DNA of 64,000 nt from Helopsaltes ochotensis. Lineage: Eukaryota > Chordata > Aves > Passeriformes > Locustellidae. This document shows, piece after piece, positions 37,149 to 50,397 of this stretch (within the stretch, counting starts at the first letter, position 1; each line of letters begins with the position of its first letter). The position numbers and the translations under genes are program-made. The notes under the pieces are model-generated. The model saw nothing but the letters and a program-made list of their open reading frames with translations, was not told where the DNA came from and did not search any database. The stretch lies in the NCBI GenBank assembly GCA_013400155.1, contig VXBM01001631.1, positions 62,001-126,000 of the forward strand, given 5' to 3'.

Positions 37149-40100
37149 GGCAGCCTACAAACCTGGGAAGGAAAGGAAGACTCCTCCCTGACGTTGTGCA
37201 CTCTGAATCACCTGCCTGTCCTCCAAGGGTAACGGGACACCCCTCAAGCCCACCATGCAACATTACCAGCTGTGATGAGGCCCTCCAAGATAATGAGAAG
37301 CAAACGTCCCATCTTCCCCTGTACCCCAGGGCAAAAAAAGATTCTGACTTATCAGACACCAGGTTAATCAGCACACCTTTCCCAAAATCTCCAAGGCTGT
37401 GGGGCACCTCCTCTGCTATTTCCAGCTGCCGTGGAAAGTTTTTTTTTTCCCCAGCACCAAGCCTATAGGACTCCCCAGTGCATGTACACCCTTATATCCA
37501 GGCAACTCCAAATCTGCCTGTTTGGCTGATCCTTGTGCACTTGGTTTCTGAAACAAAAGACGTTTGTCCTGCTCTCATCTGCAGATGCTTGCCAGGCTAG
37601 AACCCTGTGCAAGGAAAGGCAGAGCAAGGTGACCCCTCATCTTCCTGCTGACTTCTCCAAGGAGCTTCTGGCCCTGTGGTTGCCCTGGGGTAGATGTTGA
37701 TGATCAGGGAATTGGAATCTTACAGGTTTGGATGCCTGACCCTGTAGGGGCACAGTTCCTGGGTCTAGCAGAGTTATCACTCCCGGCCCTCCGTGTCCAC
37801 TTGGGCCTCTCCATACAATGGATGTGTCTGTGGCATTGTTAGGTGTGGGCATCAGGCCAAGCCCTGGGCTTCCCAGTGCCAGAAATGAGCCTAATAAGAT
37901 TATTTTCCCCTCTGCTCCACCCCATCTGCCCAGAGCACAGCCAGCTGTGTGTGAATCACAGTTTGAGCCTTCCCCCAGCCGCAGCTGGGGCTCTCCCCAA
38001 AAGCCCCGCTGTGTCCTGGGGCACACAGCCCTCAGTCACAGTTCCAGGGCAGGAGCAGACAGGAGCAGCTCCTTCCAGCCCAGCTGGATTTCCTCAGGGA
38101 GCCGTGCCATACCCTGCCTGTGTATCACCTGTTGCCAGCTGTTTCCTTCAGGGAGATAGATAGTGCTTTTTCTTCCTTTTCCTCCCCAAGACAGTGCCTT
38201 TCCACAACCCTCCTGGTTATTTGTTGGGGTTTTATTAATCAAAATCAGTTGGCATAAAGGTCACAGTGGCACAGAGGAAAGAGTTCCAGCAAATTCTCAG
38301 GGTTTGCAAAAGCTTGGCAAGATGCAGAAATACCTGGACATCTTCCTTTGAGGCCTTGCTGAATATTTTGCTCTGTGACTAGCTCAGAAAGGCATAAAAC
38401 AGCTTCTGACCTTCTCTAAAACAACTACAACAACATTTCCATTCCTAATTCCTTCAGATATCCCATTTGGTACACCATGAACATCACAGCGAGGAGATGG
38501 GCACTTACATACACTAGAAAACTTGGAATCCTCCTGAGAGTCTGGCAAATGTTCTCACAAAGCAGCATTATTTTCCCTTTTTCCTCTGGTTATTCAAGAG
38601 TTTGAATACATGTAAATATTTAAGCTTGCCTAGTTTTTCCATTTTCTGCTTGTTGCACACCAGCATTTGTTTCCTTTCATTATTAAAAGAAAACAAAGCC
38701 ATATCCCAAAGTTGCATGCTTCCAATTAATATGAGCTCGTTCATGAAAATGCAAAAGGGGGAAATAAATCCAGCCCAAATTTTATTGCATTTAAACATCC
38801 ACCTCCGGGACTGGAAACTCACACACGACAGGATTCCATGAACTCACGGGAATCCATAAAAGAGGCCTGGAGCTGCCTGTGCACAGACATCAAGTGCCCT
38901 GGAACCAGGAAGGTTTTCCATGCCTTTCTGTCATGATTTATCTCTGTTTATTACGCTGTCCAGAGCCTTGTAATCTTAAATGTTGTATTGAAACAGAGCA
39001 AAACAACCCCAACATCGTGACTATCTAGGGATTAAACAAATCATTCCCGTAGTCTCGTGCCCGAGGCTTTTCCCCTTGCAGCTGGGTTGCAAAGTCCTAC
39101 CAAAGATTTTTGTTATCTGGGTTGCTTATAAGGTCACTCCCCTCTGGATACTCTTTTGCAGCTCGTGTTGCAGCTTTTCCTTTATTCAGGGGACTCTTCT
39201 CCCAGTCACGTCCTTTTATCAAACTCGTAGGATCGTGAATCCTACTGGCTGGATTTATGGGTGAGGGTGGTCAAGGTGAACACGGAAACAGAGATGTGCA
39301 CACACAGATACCCACACAGCTGTGTGTGGAGAAGGGAGAGAGAAACGTGAGCCTTGTTCTTTCAGGAAACACACCAAGACCCCTGAGATCAATCCTCAGA
39401 GACTCAGGAATGCAGGAGAAGACAATCCTGATCAGCTGGATTGAGTCAGTCTGCACATGGGATCGTGGCAAGGATCCAATTGCTCAGTTCTTGCCCAAAT
39501 GATTTTCAGAGGTGGCTTGCAGCCATCCCCATACAAGGATAACCCCCTTTTGCTTGTTTGGTGGTGATTTTTATTCCCCTTTAAAGCTCCTGAAAGAGCT
39601 AAGTATTCCCACTGCTCTCCATGATGAAACTGTACAGAAAGAATCCTCGCTGGAGGAAGGGCATGGCCAGCTCTTGGTGTCACATCTAACACCAGAGATG
39701 TTACACAAGATCCTTGCTGTGCCCATAACCCTGAGGAATTCCTACAAAGCGATGAAATAACTTGAAAAACGATTTTAATAATAACCACAAGCATCACACT
39801 AGACATCAGTAACCAAAGGGTGAAATCGGGCTGAGTCAGGTGCCAGCTTTGTCTCTCTGAAACACTGGAGGACCTCTCAGAGGGATGAGATGTCTTTCAG
39901 CTAAAGGGAAACATCAGAAAATATAAAATACATCCCTCCAGGTGAGTTCCAGAGCCCCCTTCCATGGGTCCCCATTTGGGGACAAATTTGCTCCCAGTTT
40001 GGAATTTGGATAGGTTTTAGGCCTCTTGTGCAGGATCTGAGTAAATCCAATTTCAGTTATGTATCAGATGTTTTATTCATCCCCTAAACTAATAAAGTTA

Positions 40101-42989
40101 GACCCCTTCCAGAGATGTGACAGCTCAGAACAGCTACAATTCTCTGGAAGTGTTGTGCTGCCCTGCTCCCTCCTGACTGAATTGACCTGGGCATGCCAGA
40201 CCTGGAAAAGGCCAGGCTGGGAGAAGGAATGGGAGGAGTTCCCCCCACCTCCTGCAGAAGGAGTGAATGCCACGATGACATTTGAAACCAGAATAATTTC
40301 TGCAAGGGAGGAAAGTTAGCTGGAGGGTTCTTATTAATTATGAATGTGATGGTTTCCTGAAATAACGGTGGGTCAGAGTTGGTAACGAGCACGGCTCAGG
40401 AAAACACAGATTACTCTGACAAAGCAGAGGCACAGAGCTTCCTCCTCTTCAGATGTCAGTGTTTGCAATTGCACTGGAAGGAGGGATGTAAGTAGGATGG
40501 AGGGAAAAATGGTGATATTTAAAGAAAGTTCCAGTGTCTGAAACGGTTCCTAATAGTGAAGTCTCTGGGGTGTAGTATAAACCTTGGGAGTGGGGAGAAA
40601 GAAGGGAAATGAGCTGAAAGCATCACTCCTTCAGCATAAAATAGATTTTCTGGCTTTCTTTACTGTGGAACTCCTGTGGCCACTGAATTCTCATGGAATA
40701 ACGCAGGGCTTTTCCTGGTGCTTAGTGTTTGGCACATCCTATTGCCAAGGAGATGCAATTGGCTCTCTGCTTCCCCAGGGCACCACAAACCCCAGCGAGC
40801 ACCGAGCCCGTACGGGCTGGGAGAATTGTTCTGGTGGCTGCAGGCCCTGCCAGGTGTTGCCTGTCCCCAGCCAGCTGTGGAAAAGCACAGCTGGCACATC
40901 TGGGGACGCTGAGCTGGGTACTTGGGGCTTTCAGGTGCCTTGCTCCAGGCTGGGAAGGACAGCTGGCAACCTGGACACCATTCAGAGTTCCCTGGCAAAG
41001 CAGTTTCAGAGAGAAATTTTAAAAATGTGATGAAATGTGTTATCAAGAGACATTTCACCTTAAAAATGGGAGTAGAGGGAAATGTGTCATGAGAGGAATC
41101 ACCCAATTTGGGGTCAGAATTTCAAGCCACAGTGAGTAAGTAGAGCCACAACTCTAAGCAGATCTGCAATTTGGTGGATTCTTGGTACAACTTGATTGTT
41201 TCCAAATAACTTGCAGGTTACTTCTGTGGAAATAAATCTTGGATTTCCAGATAGCTGAGAGAAATGTGTGATTCAGCCTCTCTCTTTCACTCTTTCATCA
41301 GAAATGCCATCTGCATTTTGCATTTAGATTGCAGTGTTCACCTGTATTTTATCACACTGAAGGAGGCCTGGCACTGGACAATCAAATGAAGATGGAGAAA
41401 GTTCCTGCATCCAGCTTTAATTGGTTGTGATTACACTAAAATCTGACTCATGTACTTTCTGCTGAAGCTCTTTCTTCAGGATGTAGTTTTTAGGATTCTG
41501 TCCTAAATTTTATATTTGTTTTGCCCCTTGACAGGCAATGTCTTCACACAACGCTCACTCTTCAAGGGGTGATTTTTTTTATACCATCAGTTCTTAAAGC
41601 TGAAATAAATAACACAACTTAAGGGCTAAACCCCCTGTCCTTTTAGCTTGAAATAATTTATATTATTATTACTGTTGCGGCCTCAATAAAAAGAACTTTT
41701 ATTACAATAATTTTGGGAGTGTAAAGCAAAACTGGAAGATTTACTGCTTTGCAAAGAAATTCATAGAACTTATTCCTCTCCTCTTCCATTTCCCTTCCTG
41801 TTTGGATCTTTCTGGTTCAATGTTATGTCTGGAATTTTGGGCTCAACTAAGTTATTAATCTTCAGCTTGCCCTTACATGCTAGAGTGGCTTTCATTCTGT
41901 CTTGAGGCTCAGACACCCAATCTAGACCTGCAATTTAAATGTTACTATGGACTGGATTTCTCTTGTGGACTGAGATAAATAATTGCAGGTGTCTCAATAT
42001 TTTAGTGCCGAGCTCATATTGTAGTCAGTGGAGATCTAGGGAACCCAGTGAAACCAAAAAAAGTACTTTTCTTCCAAACAGAGATGTTTCTTGGGGCTCA
42101 CTCTCATTTCTGACAAGCTTTATCATTGCCTGAGAAATTTGTCTGCTGAAGTGCAGCTTCACCAGACAAAATTTTGGAGAATCCTTCCCTTGACAGGCTA
42201 CTCTGAATTCCTTGAGGTCTCAATTATTTTAGCAGCTGAGCTGACAGCAATTTCTGTCCCTAGATCTGCCAAGTTGCTTTAGGATTTCCTTGTGTAGGGT
42301 TATCCCTCAGCACATCAGGAATTTCCTTGGAAAAACTTTTTTTTTTTTTTTTTGCCAATGCAATGTTTGTTTTATTTCTTGCCATCATCTGACAGTGCTG
42401 ATTGCTTACCTTTTCTAGTGAAAGGTTTGAAAATCACTTATTTTTCTCTTTTTTCCCCCAAGAACTGTTTGCAGGCTCTCTGGAAGCTCACAGCACAGCA
42501 AACAAACAAAAAGGTTCATGGTATTTCTTGTCATTGTTGCCTGACGCTGTCAGTGTTAGTGGGGAGGATTGGAAATTGGACTGAGCAGTTGGCAGGTGAA
42601 TGAATCAGAAGCAGTTTTACAAATCTTCATTTGCCAGTCACAGCAATAATACTCCAATTTTACACTCTGCAGCCATGGGGCTTTCACTGAATCTGCACTG
42701 GAGATACACACGGGAGAAGAACCAGGCTTAGTGAGGGGAAGAAAGCATGAAATGGGGATTTTCTACATCCACTTGTCTAGAATTCAGCTGTCTACATAAT
42801 TTATCTCTCTTTATCTCTAGTCTAATGGTGCTGTGTCATCCCTGAAGAAAAGCATCACTCTTTTCCCAGGAATAGCTGCCTTCTATTTTGGCTCGTGCTT
42901 GCTGCAGTTTTTTTTCTATTCTGAGTGCCTGAAGTGACTCAAAGCATGGAGGCAAATGTATTTATGTTACTTCAGCCTCAAAACTAAAT
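37149..42989. other. unique non-coding DNA
   Basis: About 5.8 kb with no repeat or gene recognised, except a 17-nt T run at 42337-42353. Several 80-150-codon frames near 37.6-38.2 and 40.6-41.1 kb occur as overlapping pairs on opposite strands, without domains or splice support. Confidence 0.45.
42337..42353. repeat. T17 homopolymer
   Basis: An uninterrupted T run in unique sequence. It is not next to a recognised retroelement end. Confidence 0.9.
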
Positions 42990-43150
42990 ATCACAGAATC
43001 CCAGAATGGTTTTGAGTTTGAAGGGACCTTAAAGCTCCTCTCCTTCCACCCTGTACCGTGGGCAGGGACACCTTCCACCTAAACCAGTCCATAAAGCCTG
43101 GCCTTGGACACTTCCAGAGATGGAGCAGCTTCTTTGGGCAAGCTGTGCCA
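42990..43150 (-). mobile_element. CR1 LINE, 3' end
   Basis: A minus-strand CR1 terminus. It shows ATCACAGAATCCCAGAATGG, GAAGGGACCTTAAAGCTCCT, GTGGGCAGGGACACCTTCCA and GCCTGGCCTTGGACACTTCC. It is 5'-truncated on the right side. Confidence 0.92.
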
Positions 43151-43790
43151 GTGCAACATGTTCTAAAAAAAATGAGAATTAGGCATCCCTGTGAGTTAGG
43201 ACTCTCAGGTTGGACACAGATTTAACACTTACCCTGAACGTGACCAGAGAGTTTGCTTTTGCAATTTCCCATTGGTACATAAACTGCTCGCAAAAAACCC
43301 TTGCTGCCAAGACGCTGATAAGTAAACAAATAACTTATTCATCTTCTGGTGGAAAGGAGAAACAAGGGACTTGCAGATCATGATTTTTTTTTTTTTTTCC
43401 TTTTACTTCTTGCCCTTCAGCCGTCTCAGTGTTGCGAGTCACTGGAGCCAGCAGCAGCACAAAGCTCCAGGTGGGTAAACAGTGGGTCTAGAAATGATGT
43501 TGATAAATAGAGATGAATGCAAGCACACAGATTGAATATTAAGCAGAGGTTCCTGTCAGCATCTCAGCCTCTGCATAAGACATTCACAAGATGTCCAGTA
43601 TGGGACCCGAAACTTTGAACAAGGATGTGGGAAATGAGATGTCAGCTCCTAAGACATGGCTCAACAAATTACCATCATAGGTAGGACTGGCCTGGGAACA
43701 GACATGATTTATAAAGTGTCCACAAATGATTGGGTTTCCCCGTTCCCCCCTTTGCAGTCAGTGGACATCTGAGCAGCACAGTCAGAGCAG
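43151..43790. other. unique non-coding DNA with T15 run
   Basis: No gene recognised. A T run lies at 43384-43398. The right end shares the word CATCTGAGCA with the far flank of the following minisatellite. Confidence 0.5.
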
Positions 43791-44108
43791 CCCAGCTTCA
43801 CCCCACAGCACCCTAAACCCGCTGTCCGTGCCCAGCTTCATCCCACAACACCCTAAACCGTGTCCGTGCCCAGCTTCACCCCACAGCACCCTAAACCCGC
43901 TGTCCGTGCCCAGCTTCACCCCACAGCACCCTAAACCCGCTGTCCGTGCCCAGCTTCATCCCACAACACCCTAAACCCGCTGTCCGTGCCCAGCTTCACC
44001 CCACAACACCCTAAACCCGCTGTCCGTGCCCAGCTTCACCCCACAACACCCTAAACCCGCTGTCCGTGCCCAGCTTCACCCCACAGCACCCTAAACCCGC
44101 TGTCCGTG
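43791..44108 (+). repeat. 40-bp minisatellite, eight copies
   Basis: Eight head-to-tail units begin CCCAGCTTCACCCCACAGCA and end AAACCCGCTGTCCGTG. All are 40 bp except the second, which is 38 bp and lacks two bases near AAACCGTG. Units fall into three types by two variable sites (CACCCCACAGC, CATCCCACAAC, CACCCCACAAC). Their order is A, B (short), A, A, B, C, C, A. Near-identity implies recent expansion and likely length polymorphism. The period is not a multiple of three. Confidence 0.96.
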
Positions 44109-44385
44109 GCCCATCTGAGCACTCACACCCCGCTTTTGTCCGTTCCTTCTCTTGTCTGTGAAGGAAGCTGAAAACAGTGAGTTCAGGGGGGAATTGCAGG
44201 TAACTGAGATTGGGTGAATCCCTCGAATCCCACCCAATCCTTAGCGACAGAGGGGATCACCCTGCAGGAGTTCTAACCTGCCATACCCTGGGCTGTTCCT
44301 CATTGCCACGGGATTGGGACAGCTCACGGTGACCGATGCTCTGGCCCCACACCCTTAAACCCTCACCGACAGGCACCAGCTTTAG
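44109..44385. other. unique non-coding DNA
   Basis: Right flank of the minisatellite. It opens with GCCCATCTGAGCACTCAC, resembling the left flank CATCTGAGCAGCACAG. No gene is seen. Confidence 0.5.
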
Positions 44386-44770
44386 GCACGAGAGCATTTG
44401 ATTTCTGCAGCCCGTTCTTGTTCCCAGCAATTAATTAGTGCCACCTTCGGCAACACTTCCCTGTGATGAACATCTGGCTCCCGGAGTGTGAATCAAAGCT
44501 GTTTGTGCTGCCTTATTGTACGTGAGAGCTCTCCCAGGCAGGAGAGCTGCAGGACCTGTTAGTCACTCCTGTTAATACTCCCCTAAATATTGCAGCAATC
44601 AGCCTCAGCAGTTTCAAAGGGTCTGAAATTTTACAGAATAATGCTTCACTCAGGCAGCACCTAATTAAAACACACGCTGGTGGGCCTACTGTGACTCAGC
44701 CAGGATTGTTTGTCTTATTTCCTCTGGCCTGGCTGATTATCAGTCAAAATCCCTTTCCAGAGCAGCTCTC
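44386..44770. promoter_or_regulatory. candidate conserved non-coding element
   Basis: Dense factor-like words: CAGCAATTAATTAGTGCC (homeodomain core), GTGAATCAAAGCTG (TCF/LEF-like), GCCTTATTGTACGTG, GTGACTCAGCC (AP-1/MAF-like) and GCTGATTATCAG. No coding frame of note. Support is motif density only. Confidence 0.3.
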
Positions 44771-47344
44771 TGCATCAGATTTCTTTAGCTCACCACTTCT
44801 TTTCTTTAATTTTTATTGAAAATAATGGCCTTGTTCACACTGCCTTGGATTAGGACGGTTCAGCCTTTTCCAGGCTGCACATCCTGGGTAAGGATTGGAA
44901 CCTCTCACCTGAAGGGTCAGATGAAGTTGGCAAGGGATCCTCCATTGCCAATAAAAACAATTTGGCTTTTTGGGGCCCACAAAATCCATTTCTAGCTTTA
45001 CTCCAGTGTTTCCATGGACACTCAGAGAAGATGGCTAAGTGGGTGGACTCAGCCTGTGGATTAACCGGGAAAACATCTCATAAAAGTATAAAGGCACTCT
45101 AAAATTCCACCACTTACTCCTCTTAGCAGAGCTGAAGCCACCCAAGCACTCAGAGAAATTTCCTTCCAGTGCTTTAAGGAAAGGATTTTTATGCTGGCTG
45201 CTCACCACTTTGCATTTCTAAACCATCTTTTCATCCATCGACTCTCCTGTTTTTCTAGTCCAGCCTGTACTGAGCTGCTGTGTCAGCACCCTTTGCAAGC
45301 AGTGTGTTTGTGAGTTATGGTAGCAGGAAGGGGATGAATCATTTCATGTTTATTTATCAGAGAGATGGTAGTAAAGAATTTCCTTTTTTTTTTTTTCCCT
45401 CAGAAACTGAGTTTTCTGGGTATTGCTCGTTTGTCAATAAATGCTGCTTTCCATCCTGAGGCATGAAAAGAAAAGGAAGAGATTATTGTCAGTGCTAAGG
45501 CAATCTACCCTCTAATGAAAACAGAGGTAGAGAGATGAAGCTAAAGACACCTGCAGTTGAAATGCTTCAGGGTGTGTAATTTTTGTCTTGTGTTCTTTTT
45601 TTAGGTGGAAAGCAGGCCAGACACTCTCTTTCCAGATAAGCTGACAGGAGCACTTGACTGAATCTTGAGTTTCATCCAAGAAAAAAAACCCCACAACAAA
45701 ACAAGTTCTAGTGTGTATAGGACCAAAATTTATGTTTAAAATGGTTCAACTTCCTTTTGACTCCAAGAACAGGTACAGAAGGTATTTGACAGACTTAACA
45801 AAGGCTTTATTCAGTGCCATTTGAAATCTTTCAAACTGCTGGGTAAAGCACATAAGGATGGACAGAATAATATCCCCCAACACCTGCAGCTGTCAGTATT
45901 AGTGCCTGAATGCAGACAGACCCCACAGATCTTTCTTTCCAGCCACATGAAAAAGTTCAGGATGCTGGTGAGAAGTACAGATACAACTCATGGCCTGGGA
46001 GCAGTGGCTCCTGCACACCAGCCTGGGAATCTCTGCTAGGAGTCAGCATAAAATTCAGCTGGGCCCCAAAATCATGTCATCCTTGTAGAGCTTGAATTAA
46101 AAGTGTGCAGGTGCTCCACAAGAATTCCAAGTCTTTCATTATTCCATAAAAGGTGTAAAGCTTGAAATTCCCCTACGTGGAGGCAGAGAGAGGCAGCAGG
46201 AATGAATGAAACCAGCGTTGTCTCTTACCATGCTAGCACATCCCTTCGGATCCAAATGGGGAAGAATTCCAATGTATCCTGCATTATTTAAGGAAAAGAG
46301 ATTCAGAGAATTCCTGTCAGTGCCACAGGATTTTTCTTTACAGGAATTTAATGTATGTAAAAACTAAGTTTGGGTATTTTTTGTACCTCATTGGGAAAAT
46401 CCCTGAGCTCGACTGGGAAGTCGTGAGAATCAACACCTCCAGAGGTTTCTTCCAACCCAGGTTTATCTGTGATTTTGTACTTCATTGCAACTTATTTTAC
46501 GTTTTTCCTTTGGGAAAAGTGTTTTGGAAATCCTGACGGGACAAAAGGTGAAGTGTGATTATCATCAGTAGATTGTGGTCCTTGTCAGGTCACGCTCTGC
46601 CTGTGTGATTTATACCAGGAGCCAGGTGTAGCACAGATGGGCTTTATAGCCTGCTTCCTCAAACACCTGGATTTGCTTTCCACACACCTCCCTCCCCAGG
46701 ATGGTGTCAATCAAGGGAAAGCAGAGTCAATTTTACCTGAGTAAAATTAGGGAGAAGACAAACAGAGCTCACAGAGCCCCAGAGTGAAACACAGACTAAA
46801 AATTCTTGCAGTGAAAGAAAGGAAAAGGCATTTGTGACACAGGGGCTTTCTTTCCCAGGGCCGAGTGAGTCTCCAGAGAACACTGCCTGCTTTAGAGGAT
46901 CCATCCCCTTTTCTGGCATAGAACCACACCTGCCTTCTAACTACTGCTACAAACAAAACCCAACCCGTCCCTTGACCCCTCTGTCCAGGGGAATCACGTT
47001 CTACTTCAGGCAGCAGTCGGGATTAAAACAGGCAGCAGGCTTTATCCTCCTGAGCCCAGGGGGGAAACCTTTTGCTTGTGTACTCTAGGGTACACAAGTT
47101 AAGCTTAAACCCAAGAAAAGTCAAATTTAGATACACCTGACATTTGAATTTTGGCGATCAGCCACTGTGGTGGTGAGTGAAGCAGAGGAGCCCACCCAGC
47201 AGTGCCTCTACCCCTGTGCTTCTGCTGGCTTCAAAAAGGGCTCATTTTGGACAGAATTTCTCCTCACTGATATGCAAGGGGACTCAGAGGAATATTTAGG
47301 AATGCCCATTTCTCCTCCCTTTGTTCCTAAGCCTATGAACAAGG
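44771..47344. other. unique non-coding DNA
   Basis: No gene or interspersed repeat recognised. A T12 run lies near 45385 and a small inverted repeat at 47075-47098. Confidence 0.5.
47075..47098. repeat. 9-bp inverted repeat with 6-bp spacer
   Basis: CTTGTGTAC at 47075-47083 and GTACACAAG at 47090-47098 are exact reverse complements. TTAAGCTTAA follows nearby. It could form a small hairpin or be chance. Confidence 0.7.
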
Positions 47345-47435
47345 TTCCTTACCTTGACAGTGCTGGATTAGTGGTTGGACTCAATGTTCCTAGAGTTCTT
47401 TCCTAATTTAGGTGATTCTATGATTCTAATGATTT
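47345..47435 (+). mobile_element. CR1 LINE, 3' end fragment
   Basis: The last ~90 bp of a plus-strand CR1: ACAGTGCTGGATTAGTGGTT, GGACTCAATGTTCCTAGAG, TTCTTTCCTAATTTAGGTGA and the terminal TTCTATGATTCTAATGATTT. Confidence 0.82.
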
Positions 47436-48134
47436 TGATAGGGGATTGTCAAAATGCAAATGGTAGATTATATCAATTTTTCAAAAGATTTGGACAGAAT
47501 ACTTTGCATTCTCACACTATGTTAGTCTCTCTGTGTTGGAAGCCCGTTAATTACCATCCTCCCCTCACCTCTGTCTTCCCATAAAACAAGACTTACACTA
47601 TGAGGCTTTCCAGAGCACGTTCCCATAATCATCAGAAACTAACAAAGCAGCAGGTATCTTGATTCTTGGATTCAGAATAAAAAAAACAAAACAACAACTC
47701 AAAAACATAAAATGAAGGGAAGACCACTATGGTGTAATGTCAAGGGCATGAGAGCCAGGAATTCAAATCTCCCACGCTGCACTGCTGACATGTTGTATTT
47801 TAAGTCTCTCTTCTTTGCTTTCTCTACTTATGAAGTTGGAAAGAGCAAAAATGCTTCTGTTGTTACCATGAAATTCGGCATCAGTTTGCAAAGCGTGGAA
47901 CGTGTGGTGTTTATACCCACAAACAATATTTTTGTGCTTGGATGGCAGGCTGGAAGCTCCCTTCCACTGCATGGTGGGTGCAGCAGCTACTGAATTTATT
48001 GGAGGTGAATTAAGGCAGCTCTGTGTGCCTTTGCTACGCAATCATTGAAGGCTGGAAGCGCAGGATGCTGGCTCCTCCCTTCATCTGACCTCTGGACAAC
48101 ACTGTGACTCTGAAAGGGCTGTGGGGACCAATTC
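47436..48134. other. unique non-coding DNA
   Basis: No gene recognised. There is an A-rich run with CAAAACAACAACTCAAAAAC near 47680-47710. Confidence 0.5.
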
Positions 48135-48495
48135 TTGTTCTTCCAGCCTGGAGGAGAGACAGCTCCAGGGAGATGTTAGAGCACTTTCCAGTACCTAAAA
48201 AGGCTGTGATAGAGCCGGAGAGGGACTTTTTACAATGGCATGGAGTGACAGGGCAAGGGGTAACAACTTTAAACCAAAGAGGGGATGGTTTAGATTAGAT
48301 ATAAGAAAGAACTGTTGTACCGGAGTGGCAAAACAGTGGCATGAATGATCCATCTGTGGAATTATTCCATGTCAGGTTGGACTGGGCTCTAAGCAGCTTT
48401 CTTTGGTTGAAGATGCCCTTGCTTATTGCAGGGAGGTTATACCAGATGACCTTTAAAAAGTCACTTCCAACCCCAAATGCTGTGTGATTCTTTTT
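48135..48495 (+). mobile_element. CR1 LINE, 3' portion
   Basis: A plus-strand CR1 with CAGCCTGGAGGAGAGACAGC, CTTTCCAGTACCTAAAAAGG, GGAGAGGGACTTTTTACAAT, TGACAGGGCAAGGGGTAACA, GATTAGATATAAGAAAGAAC and TTCCAACCCCAAATGCTGTG. The central 'ggttgcccagagaag' block is decayed. It belongs to the same lineage as the copy at 6955-7437. Confidence 0.9.
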
Positions 48496-50397
48496 CCCTC
48501 AGTCTCACCTCTGAATCTGCCGTTCCTTTATTCTTACAGCCCGTGTGTTACAATACCTACTGTGAGTCAGGACCACTGGCACGAGGCCACCAGGATTAAT
48601 GTAACCAAGTAATCCAATCTTAATGAGGTTTAAAAAGGAGCCTGACATTAGTTCCAAACCACTTTTTAGACGTATGGCTGGCCTGTGATTGCTGAAGCAT
48701 GCAAAGAATGTTATTAATAGGTCCGCAGTAGGTGAATAGGTCTGGATTAATTTCATGTAGCAACAGGCAGAGGTGACTCAAGTTAGTGGAAACTTCAATG
48801 GCAAACATGCTGATAAACTTTCCAAGAGCTTGAAAAAAAGCAGCCGTGGAAAATCGATCAGGGTGGATGCGTTTAGTCAACGTTTGTGGATCTGCTCCGC
48901 TCGTCCCAGAGGCACAAACCCCCACCGGCAAACACATCCTCCCTGAAATCTGAAATGGTGTACCTGGCTGCCCAGCTGGGGGAAAGGAATGGTTGTGAAA
49001 CCAGATTGTCTGCAATGAACACAAAATGCAGGTGTCACTGATTTCCTGGGCAGGTCTGGGTGAGCGCAGCAGTTTCGCAGCTCAAGCAGCGACCCTTGGT
49101 AGTTTTGTTGTACAAATCTTAGTTCTTCAGTGGCAAGAAACAGCAAACAAATGTTCCCTGACCCCCTTCTCCAAATCTTTCAGGCTCCAAGCCTTTCAGA
49201 CACCACGGTGTTTGCAACAGAGTCCTTTTTTAAAGCCACAGAATACAACTGTGAAACAAAAATAGGGTAACCTAGCAAGCACCTCTTCTTTTTTTTTTTT
49301 TAATTTATTTTTATTTCCCATGCCCTTCTGTAGTCCACTGGCTAAGTGGACTTCCTGTCCTGTCCTTCTCTGATAGTTCAAGGTCCAAGATCAATAATTC
49401 TGGTTGTCTCAGAATTGAGGACATGATGACTGCCTTCCAAGTTAAAAGTTCAATGGCTGAGGACGAGTTGTCAGTAGCAGCAACAGCGCAAACAGTCATT
49501 TTGTAGAGGACATAAAAGCACACAAGTTGGGTTGTTTGGGTTTTTTTTTTTAAATAATGACAAAAATACAGGCCTTTGTGTGAACATCGTCTAAAGCAGA
49601 AGAGAGATAATGTGCTATTGCTGAAGCAAGCCAGGTTTGCTGGAATTATTCTGCTTTCATAGCCAGTGAGAATATGGCTTCAGAATTTTAAAATGCTCAA
49701 ATACTGAGCCAGATCTGGCCCTCGCTGCGTGCAAAAAAGGCAGGAATTCTCATCAGCCTCAGTGGGGAAGCTCTGCTGAGAAGCTGAGCCCCAATCCTGC
49801 TCATTTGTTTTCAAGGAATAAATGCCTCTCAGTCACTGATAGTAAATTCTGCCTTCTCAGTGTCTGAGCTTAAATCTGGAGACTTAAGCAATTAATGAGG
49901 GAATGCTCCTTAAGAGCCAAGGCATTAAGTCTCCCATTAAGGATTTTGTACAGCATCTGTGCTCTCACGATGAAGAGGCACCAGGTCAGCTGCTGCTTTA
50001 AGCCCTGTAATTTGTTTATGGGTTCATTAAGGCAGAACACAAAACGCAGTGATCAGTCTGCTCCCAACTCCTCCCCACCCAGAATTATTCTAACTCTTCT
50101 CAGCATCCCACAAGTTGTGCCTTCACTTTTAGAACTGCGGATCATCTGAAAGAACCCATCAGAAACATTCCTATGGAATTTCCCACGAGGAAATGTCAAC
50201 CTGTCAAAAGCAAATTGTATCATGGAAATATGTCAAGCTGATAAAACACCGCGTTGAAAAATCAGAATAGAACACTTCCACAGAAATATTCTCCTGTCAG
50301 TCTTTCAGGAGCAGCAGGGTGTGATTTCCATTTTAAACCAGCTTTTATTTTTACTTTATTTCCCATGGAAAAAAAAAAAAAAAAGAGAGAGAAGAAA
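48496..50397. other. unique non-coding DNA
   Basis: No gene recognised. T-rich tracts lie at about 49290-49312 and 49540-49552, and an A-rich/GAGA tract at 50369-50395 directly precedes a CR1. The stretch 48640-48900 has homeodomain-like words (GTTATTAATAGG, CTGGATTAATTTC) but weak support. Confidence 0.45.

Noticed and set aside
40584..41106. Pair of 148-codon frames on opposite strands
   Set aside because: Mirror frames of equal length on both strands without domain, signal peptide or splice support are typical of chance in moderately GC-rich DNA.
43791..44108. CCCTAAA words as a telomere-like repeat
   Set aside because: CCCTAAA occurs once per 40-bp unit. It is not a run of hexamers, and vertebrate telomeres are TTAGGG/CCCTAA in direct tandem.
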